Positions 7,122 through 15,695 of a stretch of 49,706 bases of DNA are shown piece after piece. The stretch comes from Stenotrophomonas sp. YIM B06876 (lineage in GTDB: Bacteria > Pseudomonadota > Gammaproteobacteria > Xanthomonadales > Xanthomonadaceae), in assembly GCF_030711595.1 (NCBI RefSeq), contig NZ_JAUJUJ010000023.1, forward strand, positions 1 to 49,706, read 5' to 3'. Below the pieces are notes generated by a model. The model searched no databases, was not told where the DNA came from, and worked only from the letters and a program-made list of their open reading frames with translations. The number at the start of each line of letters is the position of its first letter. The first letter of the stretch is position 1. The position numbers and the translations under genes were made by a program.

Positions 7122-9488
7122 ATGACCTCTGTTGACACCGATTCGCGCTCGCCTGCCGCGCCACCGCACTGCCCGCAGGAAGAGCGTCCGCTGTATCGGG
7201 AGGTGTTTGACGGCATCGGTGCCGGCTTCTGCGTGATCGAAGTGCTGTTTGAAGAGGGCAACGCCGTCGATTACCGCTTCATCGAAGTCAACCACGCCTT
7301 TGAACGCAGCACCGGCCTGGTCAACGCCCGCGGCAAACGCATGCGCGAACTGTCGGCCCATCACGAGGACTACTGGTACCGCTTGTACGGCCGGGTGGCC
7401 AGTGAAGGGGTGAGCCTGCAATTCGAGCGCGAAGCGCATGCGCTGGGGCGCTGGTACTCGGTGGATGCGGTGCGCATCGGCGACCCGCGCCAGCATCGGG
7501 TAGCGGTGATGTTCTTCGATATCACCCAGCGCAAGCTGGTGGAAACCGAACTGGCCGAGAGCGAGGCGCGCTTCAGCGCGTTGGCCGACGGCATGCCGAT
7601 GCCGGTCTGGGTACTGGATGACCTGGGCCAGACCCGCTTCGTCAACAGCGCGTTCGGCGAATTTTTCGGCGGCAGCGTGGAGTGTTTCGAGCAGCGCTGG
7701 TGGCAGCAGGTGCTGCATCCCGGCGACCTGCCGGCGTTCGAATACGCGTTGCGCGGCGGCCTGAAGGAGAAGCGCGAAATCCAGCTGCTGGCGCGGGCGC
7801 GGCGGCACGACGGGAAATGGCGTTGGCTGGAGATGAATGCCGTGCCGCGGTTCGCCGCCGATGGCCGTTTCGTGGGCCTGGCCGGCAACAGCCCCGATGT
7901 AACCGAGCGCCGTGAAATCGAAATGGCACGCGAGCAGCTGTTGCAAGCCGAGCGCAGTGCGCGCAACGCGGCCGAGGGCACTGCCAAGCTGAAGGACGAA
8001 TTCCTGGCCACGCTGTCGCACGAGTTGCGCACTCCGCTGACCACGATTCTCGGGTGGAGCGAGTTGCTGCTGCAGCGGATGGAGGACGACCACCCGATGC
8101 GCAAGGGGTTGAGTGTGATTGCGGCCAGTGCGATGGCGCAGAAACGCCTGATCTCGGACATGCTCGACCTGAGCAGCATGCTGCTGGGCAAGGTGCAGCT
8201 GGAGGTGGAGACGCTGGATCTGGCCGAGCAGGTGCGCGAGGCCGTGCGCGGCCAGGAACTGGCGGCCGCGGAGAAGGCGCAGACGCTGCAATTGCAGATT
8301 CCCGACACGCCGTGTCTGGTACTCGGCGATGCCACCCGGCTGCAGCAGGTGCTGTGGAACCTGGTCGCCAATGCGATCAAGTTCACCCCTGCCGGCGGCC
8401 GGATCGAAGTGGAGTTGCGGCTGGATGAGGGGCATTACCTGGTGCAGGTGCGTGACAACGGCGATGGCATCGAAGCGGGTTTCCTCAGCCATCTGTTCAG
8501 TCGCTTCACCCAGGCCGACGGCACCACCACCCGCCGGCATGGCGGGCTCGGGCTGGGCCTGGCGATCGTGCAGCAGCTGGTGGAGCTGCACGGCGGCACG
8601 GTGACGGCCAGCAGCCCGGGCAAGGGCCTGGGGGCGACGTTCGCCGTGCGGCTGGCGGCGTATCAGCAGGAAGCGCCTGGACGGCCGCGGCGCGAGGTGC
8701 AGCAGGGACCGATTGCCGAGCAGGTGATCGAGCCGGATGCGCTGCGCGGGCTGCGCCTGCTGGCGGTGGAAGACCAGCCGGACATGCGTGGCTACCTGTG
8801 CCGGCTGCTGGAACAGCAGGGCGCCGACGTGGTGGCGGTCGATTCGGCCGCCGAGGCGCTGGAGCTGCTGGCCGCCGAAGGCTGCCAGTCATTCGATCTG
8901 CTGCTCAGCGATATCGGCATGCCCGGTATGGATGGCTACGGACTGTTGCGCACCCTGCGCGAGAACATGGGCATCGCGCCGACGGTCCTGCCGGCGGTGG
9001 CGGTTACGGCGCTGGCCCGTACCGACGATCGGCGGCGCGCGCTGCAGGCCGGCTTCCAGGGCCACCTGGCCAAGCCCTACAGTCTGGCCCAGCTGGTGGC
9101 CGCGATCCGTGGCGCGCATTGCCGCAGCCAGCCCGGTCTTGCCGGCGATTTCACGCTGAACGGGCGAGGCTGCCACTTCCAACAGGAGCGACCCATGGCC
9201 CGTTACGCCCCGCATGTCTACGTGGACCAGTCACGCATCGCGGTGCTGGAATCGCTGATCACCCGGTTGCCGGGGGAAGCGCGGGTGCAGCTGGTGCTGG
9301 AGGATGACAGCCGGGTCTCGGGAACGGTCTCGGTGCAGCCGGCGTTGCAGCAGTTCCACGACCACACCGAGCAGTCCGGGGTCAACGCGATGGTGCGCCT
9401 GGATGACCTCGAACGGCCGGCGCAGCAGCACCTGATCTGGCTGGATACGATCCGCGAGATCAACGAACTGCCGCCGCGGAGCGAATGA
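7122..9488 (+). CDS. PAS-containing hybrid sensor histidine kinase with receiver, in frame with DUF3247
   Basis: This is a soluble hybrid sensor kinase of 788 residues with no membrane segment. In order: two PAS-type sensory regions (roughly residues 20-145 and 146-275, the second ending GNSPDVTERREIE), a HisKA domain with His300 in ATLSHELRTPLTTILGW, and a HATPase_c domain with an N-box (WNLVANAIKFTP), DNGDGIE and GGLGLGLAIVQQL. A receiver domain follows, with the acidic pair in AVEDQPDMRG, phospho-acceptor Asp597 in LLLSDIGMPGMDG and Lys in HLAKPYS. The last 97 residues are a DUF3247 protein with its own start signals at 9195, so the fusion may be secondary. An in-frame ATG at 7083 would add 13 residues; neither start has a clear ribosome site. 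Its signal and output partner are unknown. Confidence 0.9.
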   Translation: MTSVDTDSRSPAAPPHCPQEERPLYREVFDGIGAGFCVIEVLFEEGNAVDYRFIEVNHAFERSTGLVNARGKRMRELSAHHEDYWYRLYGRVASEGVSLQFEREAHALGRWYSVDAVRIGDPRQHRVAVMFFDITQRKLVETELAESEARFSALADGMPMPVWVLDDLGQTRFVNSAFGEFFGGSVECFEQRWWQQVLHPGDLPAFEYALRGGLKEKREIQLLARARRHDGKWRWLEMNAVPRFAADGRFVGLAGNSPDVTERREIEMAREQLLQAERSARNAAEGTAKLKDEFLATLSHELRTPLTTILGWSELLLQRMEDDHPMRKGLSVIAASAMAQKRLISDMLDLSSMLLGKVQLEVETLDLAEQVREAVRGQELAAAEKAQTLQLQIPDTPCLVLGDATRLQQVLWNLVANAIKFTPAGGRIEVELRLDEGHYLVQVRDNGDGIEAGFLSHLFSRFTQADGTTTRRHGGLGLGLAIVQQLVELHGGTVTASSPGKGLGATFAVRLAAYQQEAPGRPRREVQQGPIAEQVIEPDALRGLRLLAVEDQPDMRGYLCRLLEQQGADVVAVDSAAEALELLAAEGCQSFDLLLSDIGMPGMDGYGLLRTLRENMGIAPTVLPAVAVTALARTDDRRRALQAGFQGHLAKPYSLAQLVAAIRGAHCRSQPGLAGDFTLNGRGCHFQQERPMARYAPHVYVDQSRIAVLESLITRLPGEARVQLVLEDDSRVSGTVSVQPALQQFHDHTEQSGVNAMVRLDDLERPAQQHLIWLDTIREINELPPRSE
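9195..9488 (+). CDS. DUF3247 family protein (internal start within the kinase frame)
   Basis: The 97 residues from ATG 9195 (MARYAPHVYVDQSRIAVLES to the stop) match the small Xanthomonadaceae DUF3247 family, which I know as free-standing proteins of about 100 residues. AGGAG at 9184-9188, six bases before this ATG, is an ideal ribosome site. The 20-odd codons between the receiver domain and this ATG look like read-through of a spacer. The gene could therefore be translated independently, as a kinase fusion, or both. The function of DUF3247 is unknown; it has a small beta-rich pattern with ARVQLVLEDDSRVSGTVSV. It is listed separately because the two readings predict different proteins. Confidence 0.7.
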   Translation: MARYAPHVYVDQSRIAVLESLITRLPGEARVQLVLEDDSRVSGTVSVQPALQQFHDHTEQSGVNAMVRLDDLERPAQQHLIWLDTIREINELPPRSE

Positions 9489-9599
9489 GCGGGACCCGGG
9501 CCGGCGCGGCACCGGTAGACCCGTTCACCGACGCCGGGGATGCGGCCGGCAACGGCGGCACCGTTAGAATGACCGGCCCTGTACTGGAAAGACCCGGCG

Positions 9600-10682
9600 A
9601 TGGCTGCCTTGCACGATGCTCCCCTGGAAACCCTGTTCCTTCCGTTCTCCAATGGAGCGTTGCGCTGGCCGCAGGGACCGGTGCTGTTCCTGCGCGCCCG
9701 CGACGGCGCGCCGCTGCGTGCGCATGCCGGCGCCGGCCCGCTGGTGTGCGAACAGAGCTTCCGCCCGTTTGCCGAGGCGATCGAGCGTGCTGGCGGCACC
9801 GTCCGCAGCGAAGATGAAATAGACGCCGATGCGACCCGCTATGCGCTGGTGCTGGTATTGCCGCCGCGGCAGCGGGAGGAAGCCCGTGCGCTGTTCGCCC
9901 GCGCCCTGGCGCTGGCGGCGCCCGGTGGCATCGTCGTGGCCTGCCAGTCCAACAACGAAGGCGCGCGCTCGGGCGAAGGCGACCTGCAACAGCTGGTGGC
10001 TCTGGGCGGCAAGCTGACCAAGAACCACTGCCGCGCCTACTGGACCGTGCCGCTGCAGGGCAACCACGATGAAGCCCTGCGCCAGCGCTGGGCGATGCTG
10101 GATGCGCCGCGGCCGATCCTCGACGGCCGCTTCCACAGCCGTCCGGGCGTGTTTGCCTGGGACCGCATCGATCCGGCCTCCGCGCTGCTGGTGGACCAGC
10201 TGCCGGCCGACCTGGGGGGCCACGGAGCCGATCTGGGCGCCGGCTTCGGCTACCTGTCGGCCGAAGTGCTGGCCCGCTGCCCGGGGGTGACCGCGCTGGA
10301 CCTGTACGAAGCCGAGGGCCGCGCGCTGGCGCTGGCCCGGCGCAACCTGCGCGACACCGGCAGCAAGGCGGCGCTGCATTTCCACTGGCACGATGTCACC
10401 ACCGGCATCGATGGCCGCTTCGACTTCATCGTCAGCAACCCGCCGTTCCACACCCCCTCGCGCGCGGACCGTCCGGATATCGGCCAGCGCTTCATCGCCG
10501 TGGCCGCGCAGGCGCTGCGCCCGGGCGGGAAACTGTTCCTGGTGGCCAACCGCCACCTGCCATACGAACAGATCCTCAATGAGAGCTTCGGCGAGATCCG
10601 CGTGGCGGCCGAGCGCGACGGCTTCAAGGTGATTGCCGCCACCCGGGCACGTGCGCACGTCCGCACCGGCGGCCGTGCATGA
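9600..10682 (+). CDS. rsmC: 16S rRNA (guanine-N2)-methyltransferase RsmC-like
   Basis: This is a class I SAM-dependent methyltransferase of 360 residues with the two-lobed layout of RsmC/RlmG proteins: a degenerate N-terminal methyltransferase-like half and a catalytic C-terminal half. In the latter, GADLGAGFGYLSAEVL is the SAM-binding motif, ALDLYEAEGRAL carries the acidic ribose ligand, and the catalytic N-P-P-F motif is at Asn280 (IVSNPPFHT). The family methylates N2 of G1207 in 16S rRNA. RlmG (23S) is the main alternative, but length and the SKLTKNH-type linker (GGKLTKNHCRAYWTV) fit RsmC. Its stop overlaps the start of rsuA (ATGA), so the two rRNA-modification genes are coupled. Confidence 0.88.
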   Translation: MAALHDAPLETLFLPFSNGALRWPQGPVLFLRARDGAPLRAHAGAGPLVCEQSFRPFAEAIERAGGTVRSEDEIDADATRYALVLVLPPRQREEARALFARALALAAPGGIVVACQSNNEGARSGEGDLQQLVALGGKLTKNHCRAYWTVPLQGNHDEALRQRWAMLDAPRPILDGRFHSRPGVFAWDRIDPASALLVDQLPADLGGHGADLGAGFGYLSAEVLARCPGVTALDLYEAEGRALALARRNLRDTGSKAALHFHWHDVTTGIDGRFDFIVSNPPFHTPSRADRPDIGQRFIAVAAQALRPGGKLFLVANRHLPYEQILNESFGEIRVAAERDGFKVIAATRARAHVRTGGRA

Positions 10683-11386
10683 AGCTGGTCAAGCACATCG
10701 CCAACCTGGGCTACGGCAGCCGCAAGCAGGTCACGGCGATGTTCCGCGAGGGGCGCATCACCGATGCCGACGGCGAGGTGCTGTACGCCGACGACAAGCC
10801 CGCGCACGAGGCGATCCGGATCGATGGCCAGCCGCTGGACCCGCCGCCGGGGCTGACCCTCCTGCTGCACAAGCCGGCCGGCTATACCTGTTCGACCAAG
10901 GATGTCGGCCGCCTGATCTATGAGCTGCTGCCGGAGCGTTTCCGCGACCGCTCGCCGTTGCTGTCGCCGGTGGGGCGGCTGGACCGCGACACCAGCGGCC
11001 TGTTGCTGATGACCGATGACGGCGCGTTGCTGCACCGGATCGTGTCGCCCAAGTCGCGCCTGGACAAGGTCTACGAGGCCGAGCTGGCGCAGGACCTGCG
11101 CGGTGACGAGGCGGCGCGCTTCGCCAGCGGCACGCTGCTGCTCGAATCGGACGACAAGCCGCTGTTGCCGGCCGAGCTGGAGGTGCTGTCGCCGCGCCGC
11201 GCCCGGCTGACCCTGCATGAAGGCCGGTACCACCAGGTGCGGCGCATGTTCGCCGCGGTCGGCAACCACGTGCAGGCGCTGCACCGCTGCCGGGTGGGCG
11301 GGCTGGAATTGGGGGATCTGGCGTCGGGGCAGTGGCGGCAGTTGCACGAGGCCGACCTGAAGACGTTGTTCGGACACGACGCGTGA
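10679..11386 (+). CDS. rsuA: 16S rRNA pseudouridine(516) synthase RsuA
   Basis: RsuA isomerises U516 of 16S rRNA to pseudouridine. The 235-residue protein has an S4 RNA-binding domain at the N-terminus (MKLVKHIANLGYGSRKQVTA) and the RsuA-type catalytic domain, with nucleophile Asp102 in GRLDRDTSGLLLMTDDG (the same number as in E. coli RsuA). It continues SRLDKVYEAEL and the signature EGRYHQVRRMFAAVGNHV. Length and motif spacing agree with E. coli RsuA (231 residues); RluE or RluF are less likely. It overlaps rsmC by 4 bp and is followed at once by a long perfect hairpin. Confidence 0.93.
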   Translation: MKLVKHIANLGYGSRKQVTAMFREGRITDADGEVLYADDKPAHEAIRIDGQPLDPPPGLTLLLHKPAGYTCSTKDVGRLIYELLPERFRDRSPLLSPVGRLDRDTSGLLLMTDDGALLHRIVSPKSRLDKVYEAELAQDLRGDEAARFASGTLLLESDDKPLLPAELEVLSPRRARLTLHEGRYHQVRRMFAAVGNHVQALHRCRVGGLELGDLASGQWRQLHEADLKTLFGHDA

Positions 11387-11434
11387 CCCGACGACCGCCG
11401 CTGGCGGTAGTGGCCGCCAGCGGCGGTCGTCGGG
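11387..11434 (+). terminator. 21-bp perfect inverted repeat after rsuA
   Basis: Positions 11387-11407 and 11414-11434 are perfectly complementary over 21 bp with a 6-nt loop (TAGTGG). The repeat begins directly after the TGA of rsuA and is very GC-rich, with no T-run after it. It could be a strong terminator-like or RNA-stabilising stem. A GTAG tetranucleotide at the loop edge also recalls the GTAG repeat family seen elsewhere in the window. Confidence 0.6.
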
Positions 11435-11525
11435 GTGCTGGAGCCACCCCGCCGCCCCGGGCTGTGCCTGCTATCCGCGCCCGCGGCCGGGCAGGGTGCC
11501 GGACGTTCCCCGGCACCAGAACGAT

Positions 11526-12092
11526 TCAGTCCTCGCCCAGCAACCTGTTCCAGCCGTCCACGCCGAGCCTGTCCAGTGTCTCGATGTTGCGCTCGACGAT
11601 CACGTCCGGGTCCGGGAACGCGGCCACCGCGCGCTCCACGCTGTCCTCGCGCAACAGGTGCAGGGTCGGATAAGGCGAGCGGTTGGTGTAGTTGGACACG
11701 TCATCGGCCGCCGCGCCGGCGAACTGGTAGTCCGGGTGGAAGCTGGCCACCTGCAGGATGCCCTGCAGGTCCAGCGCTTCCACCGCGGCGTCGGCGTTTT
11801 CCAGGAAGTCGTTGTAATCGAGGAAGTCGGTCAACACGTCCGGGTGCACGATCAGCGTGGTGTCGATCTGCGCGGCCGGGGTGTCGCGCAGCAGCACCAG
11901 CTCCTCGGCCAGTTCTTCCAGCAGCGCCTCGGGCGTGGTGGCATCGCTGAGCACGAAGCGCACCTGGTCCTTGACGTAGACCGCCTTGGCGAACGGGCAC
12001 AGGTTCAGGCCGATCACCGCCTTTTCCACCCAGCGACGGGTGAGCGCGATCGGATCGGGGCGGCCGGCCGGCAGTGGCGAGGCGTCAGTCAC
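11526..12092 (-). CDS. DUF1415 family protein
   Basis: This 188-residue cytoplasmic protein starts with GTG 12092 inside the end of yajQ (8-bp overlap). It carries the DUF1415 pattern: an N-terminal TRRWVEKAVIGLNLCPFAKA, a central TTLIVHPDVLTDFLDYNDFL, LQVASFHPDYQFAG, and SPYPTLHLLREDSVERA. The family's function is unknown; the conserved NLCPFA cysteine is a candidate functional residue. The overlap indicates translational coupling with yajQ. Confidence 0.88.
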   Translation of the reverse strand: MTDASPLPAGRPDPIALTRRWVEKAVIGLNLCPFAKAVYVKDQVRFVLSDATTPEALLEELAEELVLLRDTPAAQIDTTLIVHPDVLTDFLDYNDFLENADAAVEALDLQGILQVASFHPDYQFAGAAADDVSNYTNRSPYPTLHLLREDSVERAVAAFPDPDVIVERNIETLDRLGVDGWNRLLGED

Positions 12093-12567
12093 GGAAGTTG
12101 TCGAACTGCAGCGGCACTTCGAACTCGGCCTTCTTCAGCAGCGCGATCGCATCCTGCAGGTCGTCGCGCTTCTTGCCGGTCACGCGCAGCTTGTCGCCGT
12201 TGATCTGGGTGTCGACCTTGAGCTTGGCTTCCTTGATCTTCGCGGCGATCTGCTTGGCCACTTTCTGCTCGATGCCCTGCTTGACGGTCACCTTCTGCCG
12301 GGCGCCGGCCAGGTTGGTTTCCACCTCGCCCGATTCCAGGCAGCGGAAGTCGATGCCGCGGGCGGCCAGGCGCGCATTGAGGATGTCGGTCATCTGCTTG
12401 AGCTGGAAGTCGCTGGGCGCGGACAGGTTGATGACCTGGTCGTCCTGCTCGAACCTGGCGTCCACGCCCTTGAAATCGAAGCGGGTGGACAGCTCGCGGT
12501 TGGCCTGGTCGATGGCATTGGTCAGCTCGTGCTTGTCGACTTCGGAAACGACGTCAAAAGAGGGCAT
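12085..12567 (-). CDS. yajQ: YajQ family nucleotide-binding protein
   Basis: This is a YajQ-type protein of 160 residues made of two ferredoxin-like halves. It starts MPSFDVVSEVDKHELTNAID and has the family motifs STRFDFKG, VKQGIEQKVAKQIAAKIKE and LKVDTQINGDKLRVTGKKRD. ATG 12567 follows an AGGAG by 7 nt. In Xanthomonas campestris and some other bacteria YajQ proteins bind cyclic di-GMP and act with a LysR-type regulator on virulence genes, so a signalling role here is plausible by homology. The DUF1415 gene follows in an overlapping frame. Confidence 0.94.
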   Translation of the reverse strand: MPSFDVVSEVDKHELTNAIDQANRELSTRFDFKGVDARFEQDDQVINLSAPSDFQLKQMTDILNARLAARGIDFRCLESGEVETNLAGARQKVTVKQGIEQKVAKQIAAKIKEAKLKVDTQINGDKLRVTGKKRDDLQDAIALLKKAEFEVPLQFDNFRD

Positions 12568-12883
12568 GAAGCGGCTCCTGTTGGAAAACGGCCCCCATTT
12601 TAGGCCAATGCCGGGACCACGGCCGCGCCGGGGACGGGTTGGCCGGGTGCGCCAGGCCGGAGCGGCCCACGAACGGGGCGTCGCGGTATCTCCGGCGCGG
12701 AGGCGCGTGCCGCGGCGCGGTGCGCAGGCCATCACCGCAGCGCTTTCGCCGGCCGGGCAGGCAAGTGCGGGCCAAGGCCCGATCCGCGGCCACCGCCGGA
12801 GCGCTGTGTCGAATCTGGCCGCAACCCTGGAATCGCGCTTTGGCGGTGCTTCCAGCCCCGCCGCCGCCCGCGGAGGGCGGATA
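12568..12883. other. Intergenic region without a recognisable gene
   Basis: These 316 bp separate the divergent yajQ and EamA genes. Short open frames exist on both strands but lack family features and ribosome sites. The stretch presumably holds the two promoters; I could not identify convincing -10/-35 pairs. Confidence 0.6.
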
Positions 12884-13789
12884 ATGGCGGCCATGACTGC
12901 CCATTCTTCCCCCGCGCGCGCCATCGTCTGGATGCTTGCCGCGGTCGCGTCCTTTTCGCTGATGGATGCCGGCATGAAACTGCTGTCGGCGCATTACCCC
13001 GCCTTGCAGGTGACCGTGCTGCGCGGCGCCGCCTCGCTGCCATTCGTGCTGGTGTGGGTGCTGGCCACCGCGGGGCCGCGTTCGCTGGTTCCGGTGCGCT
13101 GGGGCCTGCACCTGCTGCGCGGCCTGCTCGGCATCGTGATGATCGCCTGCTTCGTCTATGCGTTGCGCGAATTGCCGCTGTCCACGGCCTACACCATCTA
13201 TTTTGTGGCGCCACTGCTGGTGGCCGCGCTGTCGGTGCCGTTGCTGGGCGAACACGTCGGGCCACGGCGCTGGGTTGCCATCGGCATCGGCCTGGTCGGG
13301 GTGCTGGTGGTGTTGCGGCCGGGCGTGGGCGGGCTGGTTTCGTTTCCCGGATTGATGGTGCTGCTGGCCGCCACGGCCTACGCGGTGGCCGCGGTCACCG
13401 TCAGCCTGCTGACCCGCACCGATACCCCGCAATCGATGGTGGTGTGGTTCCTGTTGCTGCTGGCGCTGGGCGCGGGGCTGATGGCGTGGCCGGAATGGCG
13501 GCCCCTGCAGCTGCGCCACGCCGCGCTGATCGCCGGCATGGGCCTGGCCGGGGCACTGGGGCAGATTGCGCTGACCCGCGCCTTCCAGCTGGGCCAGGCA
13601 TCGCTGATCGCGCCGCTGGAATACACCGGGCTGGTGTGGGTGATCGGCTGGGATCTGCTGCTGTGGCAGGTGCTGCCCGACCGTATGACCTGGGTGGGGG
13701 CGGCGATCATCGTCGCCAGCGGCCTGTACCTGCTGCACCGCGAGCGGGTGACGCGCACGCGCCACATGCAGCCGTTGGACCATCCGTGA
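12884..13789 (+). CDS. EamA/RhaT family (DMT superfamily) transporter
   Basis: This 301-residue membrane protein has ten predicted helices arranged as two EamA repeats. The first repeat begins AIVWMLAAVASFSLMDAGMK and contains LRGLLGIVMIACFVYAL and YTIYFVAPLLVAAL; the second contains YAVAAVTVSLL and ALGQIALTRAFQLG, and ends WVGAAIIVASGLYLL. DMT transporters export small metabolites, but the substrate here cannot be told from sequence. GGAGG lies about 7 nt before ATG 12884; a second in-frame ATG at 12893 is the alternative. No functional partner is adjacent. Confidence 0.88.
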   Translation: MAAMTAHSSPARAIVWMLAAVASFSLMDAGMKLLSAHYPALQVTVLRGAASLPFVLVWVLATAGPRSLVPVRWGLHLLRGLLGIVMIACFVYALRELPLSTAYTIYFVAPLLVAALSVPLLGEHVGPRRWVAIGIGLVGVLVVLRPGVGGLVSFPGLMVLLAATAYAVAAVTVSLLTRTDTPQSMVVWFLLLLALGAGLMAWPEWRPLQLRHAALIAGMGLAGALGQIALTRAFQLGQASLIAPLEYTGLVWVIGWDLLLWQVLPDRMTWVGAAIIVASGLYLLHRERVTRTRHMQPLDHP

Positions 13790-13832
13790 GCCGGTCAGCG
13801 CGGCGCGGGGCCGGCTTAGAAGCAAAAGGAAT

Positions 13833-13922
13833 ATGATTCTGGCCGCAGTGGCGGGCGCGCTCCGGCCGGCACTGGTAGGCTTCACGCCCCCTTGTCCTAG
13901 CCCCGGGTCCACCACGCAGTGA
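13833..13922 (+). CDS. Possible 29-residue upstream ORF coupled to metN
   Basis: An ORF of 29 codons begins at ATG 13833 directly after AAAAGGA and ends at TGA 13920-13922, which overlaps the GTG start of metN (13919-13921). The product ([17 protein letters not shown] and a Pro/Ser-rich tail) resembles no family I know. metN has a GTG start and no good ribosome site of its own, so this ORF could deliver ribosomes to it. It has no methionine codons beyond the start, so it does not look like a classical attenuation leader. Real translation is uncertain. Confidence 0.35.
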   Translation: MILAAVAGALRPALVGFTPPCPSPGSTTQ

Positions 13923-14926
13923 TCGAGTTCCAGCGTCTGCACAAATCCTATGCCGTGGCCGGCCGCGCCATTGTCGCGCTGCATCCGCTCGAACTGACGG
14001 TCAACGCCGGTGAGGTGTTCGGCATCATCGGCCATTCCGGCGCCGGCAAATCGACCCTGATCCGGCTGATCAACCGGCTGGAGCAGGCCAGTGGCGGGCG
14101 CCTGCTGATCGACGGCGAGGATGTGACCGCGCTCGATGCCGAAGGCCTGCGCGCGCTGCGGCGCCGGATCGGCATGATCTTCCAGCACTTCAACCTGCTG
14201 TCGGCACGCACCGTGGCCGGCAATGTCGCCTTCCCGCTGGAGCTGGCCGGCACCGCGCGCGCGCAGATCGATGCGCGGGTGGCCGAGCTGCTGCACACCG
14301 TGGGTCTGGAAGACCATGCCGGCAAATATCCGGCGCAGCTGTCCGGCGGCCAGAAGCAGCGCGTCGGCATCGCCCGCGCGCTGGCCACGCGCCCGCAGAT
14401 CCTGTTGTGCGATGAGGCCACCAGTGCGCTGGATCCGCAGACCACCGCCTCGGTGCTGGCGCTGCTGGGCAAGATCAACCGCGAGCTGGGCCTGACCATC
14501 GTGCTGATCACCCACGAGATGGACGTGATCCGCCGCGTCTGCGACCGCGTCGCGGTGCTCGATGCCGGGCACATGGTGGAGATGGGTGCGGTGACCGACG
14601 TGTTCCTGCATCCGCAGCACCCGACCACCCGCCGTTTCGTCTCCGAGTCCGAACATGTCGACGAGGGCGAGCTGCATAGGGATTTCGCCTCGGTCGGCGG
14701 CCGCATCGTGCGCCTGACCTTCCTCGGCAATGACACCTACGAGCCGCTGCTGGGCCGCATCGCGCGCGAGACCGGGGTCGATTACAACATCCTGTCCGGC
14801 CGTATCGACCGCATCAAGGAAACCCCGTACGGCCAGCTGACGGTGTCGCTGGTGGGCGGCAACCACGAGGCCGCCCTGGCCGGCTTTGTCGCCGCCGGCG
14901 TGCACGTGCAGGAGCTGCGCCGATGA
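13919..14926 (+). CDS. metN: Methionine import ATP-binding protein MetN
   Basis: MetN is the ATPase of the MetNIQ importer for L- and D-methionine. The 335-residue protein has Walker [10 protein letters not shown] (about residues 38-46), the Q-loop in [10 protein letters not shown], signature [15 protein letters not shown], Walker [14 protein letters not shown] and the H-loop in [11 protein letters not shown]-terminal NIL/ACT-like domain (about residues 260-335, from [15 protein letters not shown]) follows, which in E. coli binds methionine and inhibits transport from the inside. The start codon is GTG, overlapping the stop of a short upstream ORF. Its own stop overlaps metI (ATGA). Confidence 0.95.
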   Translation: MIEFQRLHKSYAVAGRAIVALHPLELTVNAGEVFGIIGHSGAGKSTLIRLINRLEQASGGRLLIDGEDVTALDAEGLRALRRRIGMIFQHFNLLSARTVAGNVAFPLELAGTARAQIDARVAELLHTVGLEDHAGKYPAQLSGGQKQRVGIARALATRPQILLCDEATSALDPQTTASVLALLGKINRELGLTIVLITHEMDVIRRVCDRVAVLDAGHMVEMGAVTDVFLHPQHPTTRRFVSESEHVDEGELHRDFASVGGRIVRLTFLGNDTYEPLLGRIARETGVDYNILSGRIDRIKETPYGQLTVSLVGGNHEAALAGFVAAGVHVQELRR

Positions 14927-15612
14927 TCCTCGCTGCCGCCAGCGGATTCTTCCGCCATCTGGATGCCGGCAAATGGGCCGATATCGGCCAGGCCAGCATC
15001 GACACCCTGCTGATGCTGGCCGGCTCGCTGCCGTTGACCATGGCCATCGGCCTGCCGCTGGGGGTGCTGCTGTTTCTCACCGGCTCGCCGCAGCTGCACC
15101 GCAAACCGGTGCTGTATGGCGCCCTGGCGCTGGGAGTGAACCTGCTGCGCTCGATACCTTTCATCATCCTGATGATCGTGCTGATCCCGGTCACGCTGGG
15201 CTTGATGGGTACCTCGCTGGGCGTGCGCGGCGCGATCCTGCCGCTGGTGATGGGCGCGGCGCCGTTCTACGCGCGGCTGGTGGAAACCGCGCTGCGCGAG
15301 GTGGACCGCGGCGTGATCGAAGCGACCCAGGCAATGGGCGCGACCACCTGGCAGCTGGTGATCCGCGTGTTGCTGCCCGAAGCGCGGCCGGGGCTGATTG
15401 CCGGCGCCCCCGTCACCACCATCGCGCTGATCGGCTTCACCGCGATGGGCGGTGCGATCGGTTCCGGTGGCCTGGGCGATCTGGCCTTCCGCGACGGCTA
15501 CCAGCGCTCGCATACCGATGTCGCGCTGGTCACGGTGGTGGTGCTGCTGGTTCTGGTGCAGCTGCTGCAGATGCTCGGTGACCGGCTGGTGGCGCACTAC
15601 AGCCGCAAATAG
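14923..15612 (+). CDS. metI: Methionine ABC transporter permease MetI
   Basis: This inner-membrane permease of 229 residues has about five helices. It includes [38 protein letters not shown], the coupling EAA-loop region [20 protein letters not shown] that contacts MetN, and the conserved GAVGSGG-like motif [15 protein letters not shown] typical of MetI. It overlaps metN by 4 bp; metQ follows after 83 bp. A MetNIQ function is clear from the three-gene order. Confidence 0.95.
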   Translation: MILAAASGFFRHLDAGKWADIGQASIDTLLMLAGSLPLTMAIGLPLGVLLFLTGSPQLHRKPVLYGALALGVNLLRSIPFIILMIVLIPVTLGLMGTSLGVRGAILPLVMGAAPFYARLVETALREVDRGVIEATQAMGATTWQLVIRVLLPEARPGLIAGAPVTTIALIGFTAMGGAIGSGGLGDLAFRDGYQRSHTDVALVTVVVLLVLVQLLQMLGDRLVAHYSRK

Positions 15613-15695
15613 GCCCCGCAGTCGACGCCCGCCAGCGCCCGTGCCTGCTACGGTGGGTGCCGTCGCCGTTCCAACCCCACAGGATTTCCTCCCCG

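Noticed and set aside
9485..9599. Short frame starting at the end of the kinase gene (ATG 9485)
   Set aside because: It overlaps the rsmC start in another frame, has no ribosome site and a low-complexity product.
12554..14905. 783-codon minus-strand frame opposite the EamA gene and metN
   Set aside because: Real membrane and ATPase motifs are on the plus strand. The antisense product is low-complexity (His, Gln, Arg).
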